From positions 1-64,000 of the forward strand of contig VXNS01000084.1 in the NCBI GenBank assembly GCA_009840445.1: a stretch of DNA of 64,000 bases, written 5' to 3'. The stretch comes from Synechococcus sp. SB0662_bin_14. Its GTDB lineage: Bacteria; Cyanobacteriota; Cyanobacteriia; PCC-6307; Cyanobiaceae. The position numbers and the translations under genes were made by a program. Shown here piece after piece: positions 20,694-31,131 of this stretch; position 1 is the first letter of the stretch; the number at the start of each line of letters is the position of its first letter. Under the pieces are notes generated by a model. It was not told the origin of the DNA and made no database searches. It saw only the letters and a list, made by a program, of their open reading frames with translations.

Positions 20694-20874
20694 GGGGTGA
20701 GGAGATTGCGGCACCAACAAGTGTCAATGGGGAACCATCTCCGGACACCCCCGACGCTGCAAACAGCTGCAAACATTTGTTCACTGATCCTCTGGCTTTC
20801 CGCAACGACAGCGTAGCGTTTTGCCACAGAAGGCCTGAGCCATCGGGCCGTGGCTGCATCGGAGCCTTTCCTTC

Positions 20875-23800
20875 ATGACCGTGACCGTCAGCAGTGGCAG
20901 CAGTAGCGTTTCACCGCAACTGTATGACACCCTGCCGCTTTCCAGCCTGCGCCAGGCTGAACAGCAGGATCGCTTCCCCGATCGCACTGAGTTGGATCGG
21001 CTGATCAACTTTTTCCAGGGTGGGCAACAACGGGTTGACGTTGCCCGTCGCCTTGCCGCCAACGCGGGCGCCATCATCGCCCAAGCGGCAAACCGCATCT
21101 TCTCGGGCGGAACCCCCCTGGCCTACCTGGAAGAGCCCCCGAGTCGCACTGCGGCCGTGCCCGGTGTGGGGTCAGCCTTCCCGGAAGGTCGATCAGAACA
21201 GAAAGCCTTTGACCGCTCTGTTGAAACGTTTGCCCAACCCACTGGTTCCAACCGGGGCGTGTTCACGCGCCTGTTGGAGAATTTCCGCCAGGCGGGGGAC
21301 GTGGCGGTGGTCACTCCGGCAGGCTTTGCCCCCATTGACGTCTCCCGCTACGGCAAGGAACGCATGACCAAGTCCCTGCGGGATTTGGGTTGGTTCTTGC
21401 GCTATGTGGGGTATGCCGTTGTGGCGGGCGATCCCAGCATCCTGGTGGTCAACGCCCGTGGACTGCGGGAGGTGCTGGAGAAAGGCTGTTCCATTCCAGC
21501 AACGCTGCTGGCCCTGCAGGAAATGCGGGCGGCGGCGGCGGCCGTGTTCCGGGACGATCCGGAGAGCCGCCAGTTGGTGGTGGACTGTTTCAACGTCCTG
21601 CTCCAGGAACTCTCCGAGAGCGGTCCCTCACTCCGCCTCCGCCCCGGCAGTGGGGTGGCCCAGGGGCTCCAGCTTCCGGCAACCTATGCCGAGGCGGCCG
21701 CATCACCAGGCCGCTACGTGATGCGACCAGGACTCTCGGGTCGGGAAAAAGCCGAGGTGGTGCGGGCCGCCTACCGCCAGGTGTTGGAGCGGGACGTGGC
21801 GAAGGCCTACTCCCTGCGGCTGGCGGCGCCCGAGACCGACGTGCGCAACGGGCGCATCTCCATGCGGGAGTTTGTGCGCAGCATTGGTCACTCTTCCCTC
21901 TACCGTCGGGACTTCTATAGCAACCAGTCCAACAGTCGGGTGGTGGAGCTGGCCTTCCGCCATTTCCTCGGACGTGGCGTGAGCACCCTGGAGGAGTTCC
22001 GTCAGGCCTTTGCCGTGGTCTCCAGTGGTGGGCAAGGCGCCCTTGTGGACTTCCTGGTGGATTCCGCCGAGTACGGCCGCATCTACGGCGAGGAGACGGT
22101 TCCCTACCTGCGGGATCTGGGGGAAGAGGCCCAGGAAAGCGCCAACTGGGGTCCCAACCGCAAACTTTTCAATTACGCGGCGCGCTTTCAGGGGGCTCCC
22201 CAGTATGTGACCAGCTTCTCCGGCCAGCGTCGTCCCCTCCCGGATCAGCATGCCTACGGCGGCGCCAACGATCCGCTGGCCAACCAGTATGGCGCCATCT
22301 TCCCGTCCAGCACCAGCGCCCCCAAAACCCTGGCCGCAGGCTTTGGCTACGACAGTCGCCGCCTGTTCGTGGGGAGTGCTCCCGGCCTGAGCGCCCAGAT
22401 GGGATCAGCGGACCTGCGCAAGCCCCGCCCCACCACGTCGGGACCCAAGGTGGTCCGCCTGCAACAGGTGGCCACGGGTGGAGCGTCAGTCCCGCGCCGT
22501 GGAGGACGTCCCAGCATCCGCTACACCGAGTCCTCCACCCAGGCGGTGGTGGCAGCCGTCTACCGGCAGGTCCTCGGCACCCTGGGCTATGAGGGAGAAC
22601 GCCTCTCCAGTGAAGAGGTCAAGCTGGAGAACGGGGACATTAGCCTGCGGGAGTTTGTGCGGGTGGTGGCCTGCTCCAACAGGTTCCGCAAGCGCTACTG
22701 GGACGGCCTGTACGTGGTCAAGGCCATTGAGGTGATCCACCGGCACCTGCTGGGGCGCCCCACCTATGGCCGCTGGGAAATTGACGCCTATTTCGACGTG
22801 GCCTCCCGCGAAGGCTTCTACGGCATCGTCAACGCCATGGTGGACTCTCAGGAGTACAGCCAGGTCTTTGGGGACGACACGGTTCCTTACGAGCGCTACA
22901 TCACCCCAACGGACCGGGTGACACGGCAAGTTCCAGGATTGCGGCCGGATTACAAGATCCCCTACGTGGGCGATACGTCCAATCCTCTCCGTGGCCAGCG
23001 GCGGCCCGAGCGCCGTCCAGCCAGGGGGTTCCAGTACAGCGGCGCCTTGCCACGCCGTGGTGTGGACCGCGTTCGTCCCTTCCTTGCGGCCCGGATCACG
23101 GTCATGCCGCCGGGGGCAGCGCCCCGTTTTGTCCGGGGGCTTCCGCTTCCCCGCAAAGAGGTGGTGTCCCTCACCAACCGTGGCGACAGCAGCCAGCTTC
23201 AGCAGGTGATCCGCGCTGCCTATTGCCAGGTGTTGGGCAACATTCAACCCATGGAATCCGAACGGCTCACCAAAGCGGAATCCCAACTGGCCCATGGGAC
23301 CATCACTGTGCGGCAGTTTGTGCGGGAGATTGCCCTGAGCGACCTGTGCCGTCGCCGCTATTTCGAGGTGTGTAACCCCCAGCAGTTCGTGGCCTTCAAC
23401 TTCCGCCACCTGCTGGGACGGCCTCCGGCCAATCAACAGGAGTTGGCTGTCCATTCCCGCCTAGTGGCCGAGCAGGGTTTGGTGGCCGAGGTGGACAGCT
23501 ATCTCGACAGCGATGAGTACCTGCAGCGTTTTGGGGAAGACGTGGTGCCCTATTCCATCGAGAACACCCTCCCACGCACCTACAACACTCCCAGCTTTAC
23601 AACAGTGTTTGCCGGGATTGCAGCGGGCGCTCAGCCAACCACCAGCACCAGCATGGCGCCTGATTCCGATGTGGAGCCACCCCCTTGGACGGCCAAGGTG
23701 AGCGGCCGGGCCACCCTGCCAGATTTTCTGAAGGGGGTGCCCATGCGCAATCTCCCGACCAATCTGCTGTTTACCCCCGCCACAGGGTTGTTCTCAGCGC

Positions 23801-24315
23801 CTGGTCAACCGAGACGCACGCCACCGTCGATCAAGCTCCGCCTCTCTCCCAACCCCAGTGAACAGGAGTTGAACGTTGTGGTCAATGCCGCCTACCGTCA
23901 GCTTTTGGGCCGGATTCCGCTTGCGGAAGAGCGGCTGACCTCGGCCGAATCCCAACTCCGTTCCGGACGCATCACGGTGGCTGGTTTCATTGCGCAGGTG
24001 AGTGCCAGTTCCTTGTTCCAGAACCGCCTGTCCTCCCTCCCGGCGCTGAAGGCGGCTGATGCGGCCTTCATGGCCCTTCAGGGCCGCTCCCCCAGCCAGG
24101 CGGAGGCCAGCGCGTTCGCTGACCAACAGGCCCGCCTCGGCAAAGCAGCCGCTGTGGCCACTCTCCTGGGCACGGCTGAGTACAAAGAGCGTTTTGGGGA
24201 CAACACCGTGCCCGTGGTGGAAGGAACCCAGACGTTCCCCGGTCGCAGTCAGGCCGTGATCACGCGGACGGCACGCCTGGATGGGGGGCCTGCAGGCATT
24301 ACCCCACGACCTTGA
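20875..24315 (+). CDS. apcE: Phycobilisome core-membrane linker ApcE with four linker repeats
   Basis: ApcE (LCM) is the terminal energy emitter and scaffold that anchors the phycobilisome core to the thylakoid. The 1146-residue protein starts with a phycobilin-binding domain (about residues 15-240) with the PB-loop insertion and the chromophore cysteine Cys205 in GCSIPATLL. Four linker repeats follow, each opening like YRQVLG or YCQVLG and closing near the FGDDTVPY-type motif: about 290-420, 560-685, 775-895 and 1000-1125. Repeat number tracks core architecture in known strains (two bi-, three tri-, four pentacylindrical). The gene starts an apcE-apcA-apcB-apcC set but a 566-base gap separates it from apcA. 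Confidence 0.95.
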   Translation: MTVTVSSGSSSVSPQLYDTLPLSSLRQAEQQDRFPDRTELDRLINFFQGGQQRVDVARRLAANAGAIIAQAANRIFSGGTPLAYLEEPPSRTAAVPGVGSAFPEGRSEQKAFDRSVETFAQPTGSNRGVFTRLLENFRQAGDVAVVTPAGFAPIDVSRYGKERMTKSLRDLGWFLRYVGYAVVAGDPSILVVNARGLREVLEKGCSIPATLLALQEMRAAAAAVFRDDPESRQLVVDCFNVLLQELSESGPSLRLRPGSGVAQGLQLPATYAEAAASPGRYVMRPGLSGREKAEVVRAAYRQVLERDVAKAYSLRLAAPETDVRNGRISMREFVRSIGHSSLYRRDFYSNQSNSRVVELAFRHFLGRGVSTLEEFRQAFAVVSSGGQGALVDFLVDSAEYGRIYGEETVPYLRDLGEEAQESANWGPNRKLFNYAARFQGAPQYVTSFSGQRRPLPDQHAYGGANDPLANQYGAIFPSSTSAPKTLAAGFGYDSRRLFVGSAPGLSAQMGSADLRKPRPTTSGPKVVRLQQVATGGASVPRRGGRPSIRYTESSTQAVVAAVYRQVLGTLGYEGERLSSEEVKLENGDISLREFVRVVACSNRFRKRYWDGLYVVKAIEVIHRHLLGRPTYGRWEIDAYFDVASREGFYGIVNAMVDSQEYSQVFGDDTVPYERYITPTDRVTRQVPGLRPDYKIPYVGDTSNPLRGQRRPERRPARGFQYSGALPRRGVDRVRPFLAARITVMPPGAAPRFVRGLPLPRKEVVSLTNRGDSSQLQQVIRAAYCQVLGNIQPMESERLTKAESQLAHGTITVRQFVREIALSDLCRRRYFEVCNPQQFVAFNFRHLLGRPPANQQELAVHSRLVAEQGLVAEVDSYLDSDEYLQRFGEDVVPYSIENTLPRTYNTPSFTTVFAGIAAGAQPTTSTSMAPDSDVEPPPWTAKVSGRATLPDFLKGVPMRNLPTNLLFTPATGLFSAPGQPRRTPPSIKLRLSPNPSEQELNVVVNAAYRQLLGRIPLAEERLTSAESQLRSGRITVAGFIAQVSASSLFQNRLSSLPALKAADAAFMALQGRSPSQAEASAFADQQARLGKAAAVATLLGTAEYKERFGDNTVPVVEGTQTFPGRSQAVITRTARLDGGPAGITPRP

Positions 24316-24318
24316 GTG

Positions 24319-24881
24319 AGACTGGTGGCCCCCCAAGCCCTGCGCCACGGCGTTGCTGTTCTTGAAACCCGGTGATCTTAATGGGGTTTCCTGGTATTGC
24401 AGCGCTTTAGAGCTGGCCAAATCTCTATAACGAAAGGCGCCCAACGGAGCAGCGTTGTCTTTAGTTGAAGACAGGGCTAGTTTTGTGTTCTCATGATAGG
24501 GCTAGCTTGCCCGTACGGGCTTGTCTATTCATAGATTGCCATTCCTTTTCGGTAAAGAGTTGCCGTGAAGAACTGTTACATAACTCTGGAGATTTTCGGC
24601 AACGGGGCCTGGTTACCGGAAAGACGGTCAGCACGGGAACTGGCCAACGGCTGCCATGGGACGGCCTGTGGAACGGCAATCAAACGTTACTTGCCTTGTA
24701 TTTGTTACGGAATCAGGGACGGGACCGCTGCCGGCTGCCATAAATCGCCTAATGTCCTTTAGGCATTGGCCAAGGCGGCTCTACCTGGTCCCCCATGACC
24801 GGTTCAGCTTGTCTTAATCTTTACCAATCCCCCCAACCCTGGTCCTCTCAGGAGAGACCGTACGCTTCGAGGCCGAACCGA
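24319..24881 (+). other. apcE-apcA intergenic region
   Basis: A 563-base stretch without a convincing ORF. It is more AT-rich than the flanking genes. It holds a 7-base stem GAAACCC/GGGTTTC (24364-24390) with a 13-base loop and no T run, two copies of AGGGCTAG, a perfect 12-base palindrome GCCCGTACGGGC (24509-24520), and a stem GCCTAA/TTAGGC (24747-24764). It probably contains the apcA promoter and a long leader. I could not assign a -10/-35 pair. Confidence 0.5.
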
Positions 24882-25367
24882 ATGAGCATCGTCTCCAATT
24901 CGATCATTAACGCCGATGCCGAGGCCCGCTACTTGAGCCCCGGTGAACTGGATCAAATCAAGTCTTTTGTCTCTGGCGGCGCCCAGCGGCTGCGAGTAGC
25001 GAATGCTCTTAGCGAAAATCGCGAGCGCATCGTCAAGCAGGCTGGCAGCCAGTTGTTCCAGAAGCGCCCCGACGTCATCTCTCCGGGCGGTAATGCCTAT
25101 GGAGAAGACATGACTGCCGCCTGTCTGCGTGACATGGACTACTACCTGCGTCTGGTCACCTATGGGATTGTCTCGGGCGATGTCACCCCCATTGAGGAGA
25201 TCGGCATCATTGGCGCCCGTGAAATGTACCGTTCTTTGGGCACCCCCCTGGACGCCATTGTGGAGTCGGTGCGTGAGATGAAGTCCACATCCCTGTCTCT
25301 CCTTGGTGGCCAGGATGCTGATGAGGCATCCTTCTACTTTGACTATGTGATTGGCGCCCTGTCCTGA
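24882..25367 (+). CDS. apcA: Allophycocyanin alpha subunit
   Basis: The 161-residue alpha subunit pairs with ApcB to build the allophycocyanin trimers of the phycobilisome core. The chromophore cysteine lies in [13 protein letters not shown] use ATG 24882 ([12 protein letters not shown]), the standard family start; the tracked start at 24795 lies in the leader. It is 51 bases from apcB and likely cotranscribed with it. Confidence 0.97.
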   Translation: MSIVSNSIINADAEARYLSPGELDQIKSFVSGGAQRLRVANALSENRERIVKQAGSQLFQKRPDVISPGGNAYGEDMTAACLRDMDYYLRLVTYGIVSGDVTPIEEIGIIGAREMYRSLGTPLDAIVESVREMKSTSLSLLGGQDADEASFYFDYVIGALS

Positions 25368-25418
25368 GGCCGCCGCATTTTACCAGACCCTTCCTCCATT
25401 CTCCACGCTTCTCAGGTC

Positions 25419-25907
25419 ATGCAAGACGCAATCACGTCTGTTATCAACTCCTCCGACGTCCAAGGGCTCTACCTGGACGACGGCTCCATGTCCAAGCTGC
25501 AATCCTACTTCCGCAGTGGCGAGTTGCGGGTGCGGGCAGCGGCGACAATTAGCGCCAATGCTTCCGCCATTGTCCGCGATGCCGTGGCCAAGGCCCTTCT
25601 CTACTCGGATATCACCCGCCCCGGCGGCAACATGTACACCACCCGCCGCTACGCTGCCTGCATCCGCGATATGGACTACTATCTGCGGTATTCCACCTAC
25701 GCCATGCTGGCTGGAGACACTTCCATCCTGGACGAGCGGGTTCTCAACGGTCTTCGCGAGACCTACAACTCCCTGGGCGTGCCCATCGGCGCCACCGTGC
25801 AGGCCATCCAAGCCATGAAACAGGTCACCGCCTCCCTGGTAGGTGCTGATGCCGGCAAAGAGATGGGTGTGTACTTCGACTACATCTGCTCCGGCCTGGG
25901 CGGCTGA
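25419..25907 (+). CDS. apcB: Allophycocyanin beta subunit
   Basis: The 162-residue beta subunit begins [13 protein letters not shown] as usual. The bilin attachment site is [12 protein letters not shown]. The methyl-asparagine region [13 protein letters not shown] is present. It lies between apcA and apcC in one direction and completes the core heterodimer. Confidence 0.97.
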   Translation: MQDAITSVINSSDVQGLYLDDGSMSKLQSYFRSGELRVRAAATISANASAIVRDAVAKALLYSDITRPGGNMYTTRRYAACIRDMDYYLRYSTYAMLAGDTSILDERVLNGLRETYNSLGVPIGATVQAIQAMKQVTASLVGADAGKEMGVYFDYICSGLGG

Positions 25908-25945
25908 GCGCCTGGCGGATCGAATCCCGCAGTGAGGAACGTTTT

Positions 25946-26146
25946 ATGCGTCTTTTCAAGATCACCGCTTGCCTGCCCACGCAGCGCAGCATCCGCGCCC
26001 AGCGGGAACTGCAAAACACCTACTTCACCAAGTGGGTTCCTTACGACAGTTGGTTCGCTGAGCAGCAGCGCATCCAGAAGCAGGGGGGGAAAGTTCTCAA
26101 GGTCGAGCTTTGTGCAGGTCGCCAACAGGACAACGTTGGGCTTTGA
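25946..26146 (+). CDS. apcC: Phycobilisome small core linker ApcC
   Basis: A 66-residue linker (LC 7.8) that caps allophycocyanin core cylinders. The CpcD-like fold shows RLFKITACLPTQRSIRAQRELQNTYFTKW, typical of ApcC. The gene begins 38 bases after apcB and is followed by a strong terminator, so it is the last gene of the apc transcript. Confidence 0.95.
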   Translation: MRLFKITACLPTQRSIRAQRELQNTYFTKWVPYDSWFAEQQRIQKQGGKVLKVELCAGRQQDNVGL

Positions 26147-26177
26147 GTTGGTTCCACCACCACAAGCCATTCCAATG

Positions 26178-26202
26178 AAAGCCTGGCTTTGCCAGGCTTT
26201 TT
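26178..26202 (+). terminator. Rho-independent terminator after apcC
   Basis: AAAGCCTGGC-TTT-GCCAGGCTTTTT: an 8-base perfect GC-rich stem with a 3-base loop followed by a run of T. It ends the apcA-apcB-apcC transcript about 30 bases after the apcC stop codon and just before ftsW. Confidence 0.92.
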
Positions 26203-26232
26203 CTGTGCCCGGGATTTGGAGAAACGGTAGCG

Positions 26233-27375
26233 ATGATCAAGCCAAAGCTCGACTCCCAGGACGACGCCTGGCCTGCGGATGCACGACTGCTTCTCCTGCT
26301 GACTGCCCTCTGGAGCCTCGTGGGACTTCTTATTCTGGCATCCGCCAGTTGGTGGTCTGCACAGCAGGAGTTGGGGGACAGTTTGTACTACGTCAAGCGC
26401 CAAGCGTTCTGGCTGCTGACGGGCTGGTGCCTGCTTCTGGTCATTGTACGCCAGCCTCTGCGCCAGTGGTTGCGCCTGAGCGCCGTAGGCATGCTGGCCG
26501 GTCTGGCGCTGTTGGTGCTGACCATCTTTTTTGGGGTCACCATCAACGGCGCATCCCGCTGGCTGGTGGTCGGCCCCGTGCAGATACAGCCCTCGGAGTT
26601 GATCAAGCCCCTGGTCATTCTCCAGGCCGCCGTGCTGTTCTCCAATTGGCAGCGCCACTGGATGGTGCAGCGGTTGTTCTGGATTGGTGTTTTTGCCGTG
26701 GTCCTGGCTTTGATTTTAAGGCAACCCAATCTCAGCACGGCAACCCTGCTGGGGCTGCTGCTCTGGCTCATGGCCTTTACCGCCGGCCTGCCCATGGGCC
26801 AACTCATGGGTGTCGCCGGGCTGGGCCTGGGGGCAGGCGTCACAAGCCTCGTGGTGAATCCATATCAACTTCAGCGGGTCATTGCCTTCCTGAACCCGTG
26901 GTCGGATCCCACGGGTAGTGGCTATCAGTTGATCCAAAGCATTTTGGCCATTGGATCAGGAGGCATGAGTGGCGCCGGCTTTGCGCTGTCAACCCAGAAG
27001 CTCCACTACCTTCCCTTCCACACCACGGATTTCATCTTTGCAGTCTATGCTGAAGAGTTGGGCTTCCTCGGCTGCCTGCTTCTGCTCTGCTTTCTATTGG
27101 TGTTTGCCTTGCTGGGCCTGCGGGTTGCCTGCACCAGCCTGGATCGGAAGTCTCAACTCGTTGCCAGTGGGGCCACCATTCTCCTGGTGGGCCAGGCCAT
27201 TCTCAACATGGCTGTTGCCACAGGGGTAGTCCCCACCACGGGACTGCCCTTCCCCTTGTTCAGCTATGGGGGGAGCGCCGTGCTCAGTTGCCTGGTCACG
27301 GCAGGACTCCTCATCCGCGCCAATCTGGAGCGCACGGAAAAAAGCTACGCTCTCAAACAGAATCAGCGTGGTTAA
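26233..27375 (+). CDS. ftsW: Cell division SEDS protein FtsW
   Basis: FtsW is the septal peptidoglycan glycosyltransferase of the SEDS family. The 380-residue protein has about ten membrane helices. Family motifs include RWLVVGPVQIQPSELIK near the middle and LPFPLFSYGGSAVL at the end. The start ATG has GGAGAAA seven bases upstream. The order ftsW-ccdA-ccs1 is found in other picocyanobacteria. RodA is a close relative, so the assignment to division rather than elongation rests on context. Confidence 0.85.
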   Translation: MIKPKLDSQDDAWPADARLLLLLTALWSLVGLLILASASWWSAQQELGDSLYYVKRQAFWLLTGWCLLLVIVRQPLRQWLRLSAVGMLAGLALLVLTIFFGVTINGASRWLVVGPVQIQPSELIKPLVILQAAVLFSNWQRHWMVQRLFWIGVFAVVLALILRQPNLSTATLLGLLLWLMAFTAGLPMGQLMGVAGLGLGAGVTSLVVNPYQLQRVIAFLNPWSDPTGSGYQLIQSILAIGSGGMSGAGFALSTQKLHYLPFHTTDFIFAVYAEELGFLGCLLLLCFLLVFALLGLRVACTSLDRKSQLVASGATILLVGQAILNMAVATGVVPTTGLPFPLFSYGGSAVLSCLVTAGLLIRANLERTEKSYALKQNQRG

Positions 27376-28123
27376 GCTCGTGCCTCTACTGGCCTCTGCA
27401 GTGGATTTTGGCCTGGCCGATGCTTCCCGTTGGGGAGAGCACCTGCTGAACCACAGCCTCACCGCTCCGTGGCCTCTCACCCTGGCTGTAGTGACCTTCC
27501 TGGGTCTCCTCACGTCCCTGGGCCCCTGCTCCCTGTCCCTTCTGCCCGTCACCATGGCGTTTCTGGCGGGAACCAACTCCGAGGTCCTGCGCCCCTGGCA
27601 GCGCAGCAGTGCGTTTGCTGGGGGCGTTGTTGTCACCCTGACGGGGCTTGGTCTCCTCAGTTCCCTCATGGGCCGGATCTACGGCCAGATTCCTGCATTG
27701 GCGACAACCTTGGTGGCTGCTCTGGCGTTGGTCATGGGCCTCAACCTGCTGGGATTGTTGCCCATGGCATGGCCCACGGGACCGACGGGGCCATGGATCC
27801 ATCGCCGCATCCCCCCGGTGCTGGTCCCCGCCGCTGCGGGTCTGTTCTTCGGCCTGACAGCCTCTCCCTGCACAACGCCTGTCTTGGCTGTGCTTCTGGC
27901 CTGGATTGGTAGTGACGGCCGTCCCCTGTTGGGCGCCGTGCTTTTGGCGGGCTTTGGGGTGGGGCAAGTGTTGCCACTGCTCCTGGTGGGAACCGCAGCC
28001 GCGTCCCTGCCCCGGCTGCTGGCGCTCCGTTCCTGGACCCAGTGGATTCCACGCTTCAGCGGCGCCATCCTGGTGTCGGTTGGCAGCATCCTTTTGCTCT
28101 CACAACTCCCCATATCCTCCTAA
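27368..28123 (+). CDS. ccdA: Cytochrome c biogenesis thiol transporter CcdA
   Basis: CcdA moves reducing equivalents across the thylakoid membrane to keep apocytochrome cysteines reduced. The 251-residue protein has about six membrane segments and the two reactive cysteines in [11 protein letters not shown] and [12 protein letters not shown] start at GTG 27368 (GTG GTT AAG), which overlaps the ftsW stop by 8 bases; the tracked start at 27266 lies inside ftsW. It is 4 bases from ccs1, its functional partner. Confidence 0.9.
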   Translation: MVKLVPLLASAVDFGLADASRWGEHLLNHSLTAPWPLTLAVVTFLGLLTSLGPCSLSLLPVTMAFLAGTNSEVLRPWQRSSAFAGGVVVTLTGLGLLSSLMGRIYGQIPALATTLVAALALVMGLNLLGLLPMAWPTGPTGPWIHRRIPPVLVPAAAGLFFGLTASPCTTPVLAVLLAWIGSDGRPLLGAVLLAGFGVGQVLPLLLVGTAAASLPRLLALRSWTQWIPRFSGAILVSVGSILLLSQLPISS

Positions 28124-28127
28124 AGCC

Positions 28128-29459
28128 ATGGCATCAGACATGGCATCAGATGCCCCACAGGTCCTTCGCTTTGGACGACGACTGCTTGCCCTGGTTGGCG
28201 ATCTGCGGCTGGCCATTGGCTTGCTGCTGCTCATTGCCCTCTCCAGCGCCCTGGGCACCGCCCTACCCCAAAACGAGCCCGCCACCGCCTATCACGACCA
28301 TTACGACACTCAACCCTGGCTGGGACTGCTGACAGCGGCCCCCATCCTGGCTCTGCAGTTGGATCACGTCTACTCCAGTGGGTGGTTTCTCGCATTGCTG
28401 GCGCTACTGGCCACCTCCTTGACCACGTGCAGCGTCCGCCGCCAATGGCCGGCCCTGCAAGCAGGACTGCGGTGGGTGGACCATCAGCATCCCCATCAAT
28501 TGAGCCAATACAGCGTTGGACTCACACGGGAGGCGGGTCCCAAAAGCCTGCGGCATTTGGGTCAACTTCTGCGGCAGCGGGGTTGGACGGTGCAGCAGAA
28601 GCCAGGGCGACTGGCAGCCAGGCAAGGGGTGATTGCCGGCCGGAGCGGTCCCCTCCTGGTTCACTTGGGTTTGATTGTGCTGATGACCGGCGCCGCCTGG
28701 GGCGCACTGGGGGGGCAACGGCTGGAGCGTTTTTTGGCGCCTGGCCGGACTTTGGACCTGGTGGACCGTCAAGGAGAAACCCACCTGTCCATTCAGTTAC
28801 AGGGGTTTTCCGTGGATCGGGATGCACGGGGTCAGGCGCAGCAGTTCCACTCTCAACTGCTGTTGTCTTCCTCCGTCCTGGCTGACACGCGCCCTGTGGA
28901 GATCAGCGTCAACCATCCTGCCCGCCTGGGGGGTGTAACGGTGTACCAGGCTGACTGGCAGGTGGCTGCTCTGACGGTGCAGCTTGGCCGGAGCCCCCAG
29001 TTGCAGTTTCCGCTCCAGCCTCTGCCCAGCCTGGGGGACCAGGTTTGGGGGGTCGCCATACCAACGCAACCGGACGGATCTCACCCCGTGTTGCTCACCG
29101 TTGCCAGTGAGCAGGGGCCTGTGCTGCTGTACGACGACAACGGGGAGAGGCTGGGGGTCCTGCGGATTGCCGGCCCACCGCTGGAGGTGGATGGCCTGCC
29201 CATCCGCATCACCCGTGCTCTACCCGCCAGTGGCTTGCTGATCAAGCGGGATCCGGGCGTTCCTCTGGTCTATGCAGGATTTGCCGTGGCCCTGCTGGGG
29301 GGCGGTCTGAGTGTGTTGGCCAGTCGCAAGCTCTGGGCTGTTGAAGCCCAGGGCCGTCTTCACGTGGCTGGCATCAGCAACCGGGACGTGGTGGGTTTTG
29401 GGGAGGCACTGCCCCGCCTATTGGATGCCCTCACTGACGCTGACCGTGGTGAACCGTAA
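28128..29459 (+). CDS. ccs1: Cytochrome c biogenesis protein Ccs1 (ResB family)
   Basis: Ccs1 works with CcsA in system II attachment of heme to c-type cytochromes on the lumenal side. The 443-residue protein has N-terminal membrane helices ([21 protein letters not shown]), a third helix near [18 protein letters not shown], a large lumenal domain and a C-terminal helix ([19 protein letters not shown]). I start at ATG 28128 (MASDMASD). It overlaps the convergent queF gene by 29 bases at the 3' ends. Confidence 0.9.
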   Translation: MASDMASDAPQVLRFGRRLLALVGDLRLAIGLLLLIALSSALGTALPQNEPATAYHDHYDTQPWLGLLTAAPILALQLDHVYSSGWFLALLALLATSLTTCSVRRQWPALQAGLRWVDHQHPHQLSQYSVGLTREAGPKSLRHLGQLLRQRGWTVQQKPGRLAARQGVIAGRSGPLLVHLGLIVLMTGAAWGALGGQRLERFLAPGRTLDLVDRQGETHLSIQLQGFSVDRDARGQAQQFHSQLLLSSSVLADTRPVEISVNHPARLGGVTVYQADWQVAALTVQLGRSPQLQFPLQPLPSLGDQVWGVAIPTQPDGSHPVLLTVASEQGPVLLYDDNGERLGVLRIAGPPLEVDGLPIRITRALPASGLLIKRDPGVPLVYAGFAVALLGGGLSVLASRKLWAVEAQGRLHVAGISNRDVVGFGEALPRLLDALTDADRGEP

Positions 29460-29826
29460 TCACCGTGTGAACGTTGCCCCGTGGTGAAAAATCAGCCACC
29501 AACTCCATCCAGCGGGGTGAGCAGGCGGCGACGCAGTCGTCCAGGATGCGGTTGGCCACTTCTTCGTGGGAAATGCAGTGGTCCCGCCAACTGTTGACGT
29601 ACAGCTTGAGGGCCTTGAGTTCCAGAACCTTGGGACCAGGCTGGTAACGAAGGCGCAACACGGCAAAGTCGGGATAGCCGGAGAAAGGGCACTTGCACGT
29701 GAAGTCTGGTAGCTCAATGGCGACGTGGTAGGAGCGGTCAGGGTTGGGGTTGTCGAAGCAGATCAACTCAGCGGCAGCAATGGCCCGCTCCCCGTAGTGG
29801 GGCTTTATGGTTTGGCGCTCGGTCAT
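29431..29826 (-). CDS. queF: NADPH-dependent 7-cyano-7-deazaguanine reductase QueF
   Basis: QueF reduces preQ0 to preQ1 in queuosine biosynthesis. The 131-residue T-fold protein has the catalytic cysteine in [13 protein letters not shown] and the family block [21 protein letters not shown]. The length is that of the short YkvM type. It is convergent with ccs1 and overlaps its 3' end. No preQ1 riboswitch is evident upstream. Confidence 0.93.
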   Translation of the reverse strand: MTERQTIKPHYGERAIAAAELICFDNPNPDRSYHVAIELPDFTCKCPFSGYPDFAVLRLRYQPGPKVLELKALKLYVNSWRDHCISHEEVANRILDDCVAACSPRWMELVADFSPRGNVHTVITVHHGQRQ

Positions 29827-30129
29827 GCCGGGTCAGGGTTCAGGAGCTGGTCCAGAAGGGCTGTGGTCTTCACCCTACAAGGGGGCAAGGTCGGCCGCAT
29901 TTCCGAATTTTCTCTAAAGATTTGTCAACAAACCCGTAAAGTGCTTGTCATGAACAGCGCAGAAGGCCTAGACGTGATGGCGAGGACAAAACGTTGGGCG
30001 CACCCCATGGCTCCGGCTTCAGGTGCGCTGGAAGTAGCCAAACCGCGACGGTGAAGCAACGCACCTCTTGAACAAAGCGGATTTCGCCAGTCCATGGCTG
30101 GCACTGCCCGTTCTGTGGAGGTTTCTCTC
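29827..30129 (+). other. Intergenic region queF to DUF4278 gene
   Basis: About 300 bases between divergent genes, so it must hold two promoters. AT-rich around 29905-29950 with two TTGTCA hexamers 18 bases apart. Small plus-strand ORFs here look like chance. No clear terminator or riboswitch. Confidence 0.4.
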
Positions 30130-30336
30130 ATGGTCCAACTCAAGTATCGTGGTGTTGATTACGACACCACCCAGCGCCCTGATCTCAGTGATCAGCCGGT
30201 AGAGCACGTCTACCGTGGCATCCACTTCAACAAGGCTCCGCGCCACGAGGCCGATGCCCTGTCCGATCATCCTGTGCGGGTGAGCTATCGGGGAGCAGTC
30301 TATGAAACCCGCATCGCTTCAGCGCTGAAGCGTTAA
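30130..30336 (+). CDS. DUF4278 protein with two repeats
   Basis: A 68-residue protein from ATG 30130. It has two copies of the DUF4278 signature, LKYRGVDYDT at the start and VSYRGAVYETR near the end. This small family is common in cyanobacteria and has no known role, though relatives respond to light or stress. The tracked start 12 codons earlier is weaker. Confidence 0.7.
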   Translation: MVQLKYRGVDYDTTQRPDLSDQPVEHVYRGIHFNKAPRHEADALSDHPVRVSYRGAVYETRIASALKR

Positions 30337-30380
30337 TTCCGTAGCCGTAGCTACTGAAAAACAGAGGCCGCACCCCGCTA

Positions 30381-30677
30381 ATGGTAAAGGAATCAACACT
30401 TCCCTTGATGGATCTGTTACTGAGCCCGGTGGCCGGTGTGGCTTCTTCCATATCTTCAGCATCTTTAGCCTCTGCTGGGCTTCCTTCCCCTCCAGCCCAG
30501 CGCATTTCTGTCCATAGTGCTCTGGGAATGCTGTGGCTCCAGTTGCACTTTGAAAATTGCCACTGGGACTCTTTGGCTGCCGGGCGCGTTGAGCTTGAGC
30601 CTGACACCTTGTCCGAATTTCTTTCAGATTGCTCTGCTGCTGGTGTGGTGTGCTGTAGTCCACTGCCATCAGCGTAG
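30381..30677 (+). CDS. Hypothetical protein
   Basis: The C-terminal half (ALGMLWLQLHFENCHWDSLAAG) looks like a real folded protein, with a following acidic helix (LEPDTLSEFLSDCSAAG). The N-terminal 35 residues are low in complexity (Ser, Ala, Pro). It may start at the internal ATG 30408. It lies just upstream of glnB in the same direction. Overlapping minus-strand ORFs are less protein-like. I know no family. Confidence 0.5.
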   Translation: MVKESTLPLMDLLLSPVAGVASSISSASLASAGLPSPPAQRISVHSALGMLWLQLHFENCHWDSLAAGRVELEPDTLSEFLSDCSAAGVVCCSPLPSA

Positions 30678-31085
<408 letters not shown>

Positions 31086-31131
31086 GGCCCAGGTTTCAGC
31101 TCAACTCCCGGCAGCCCGCTGGGCATCTTGG

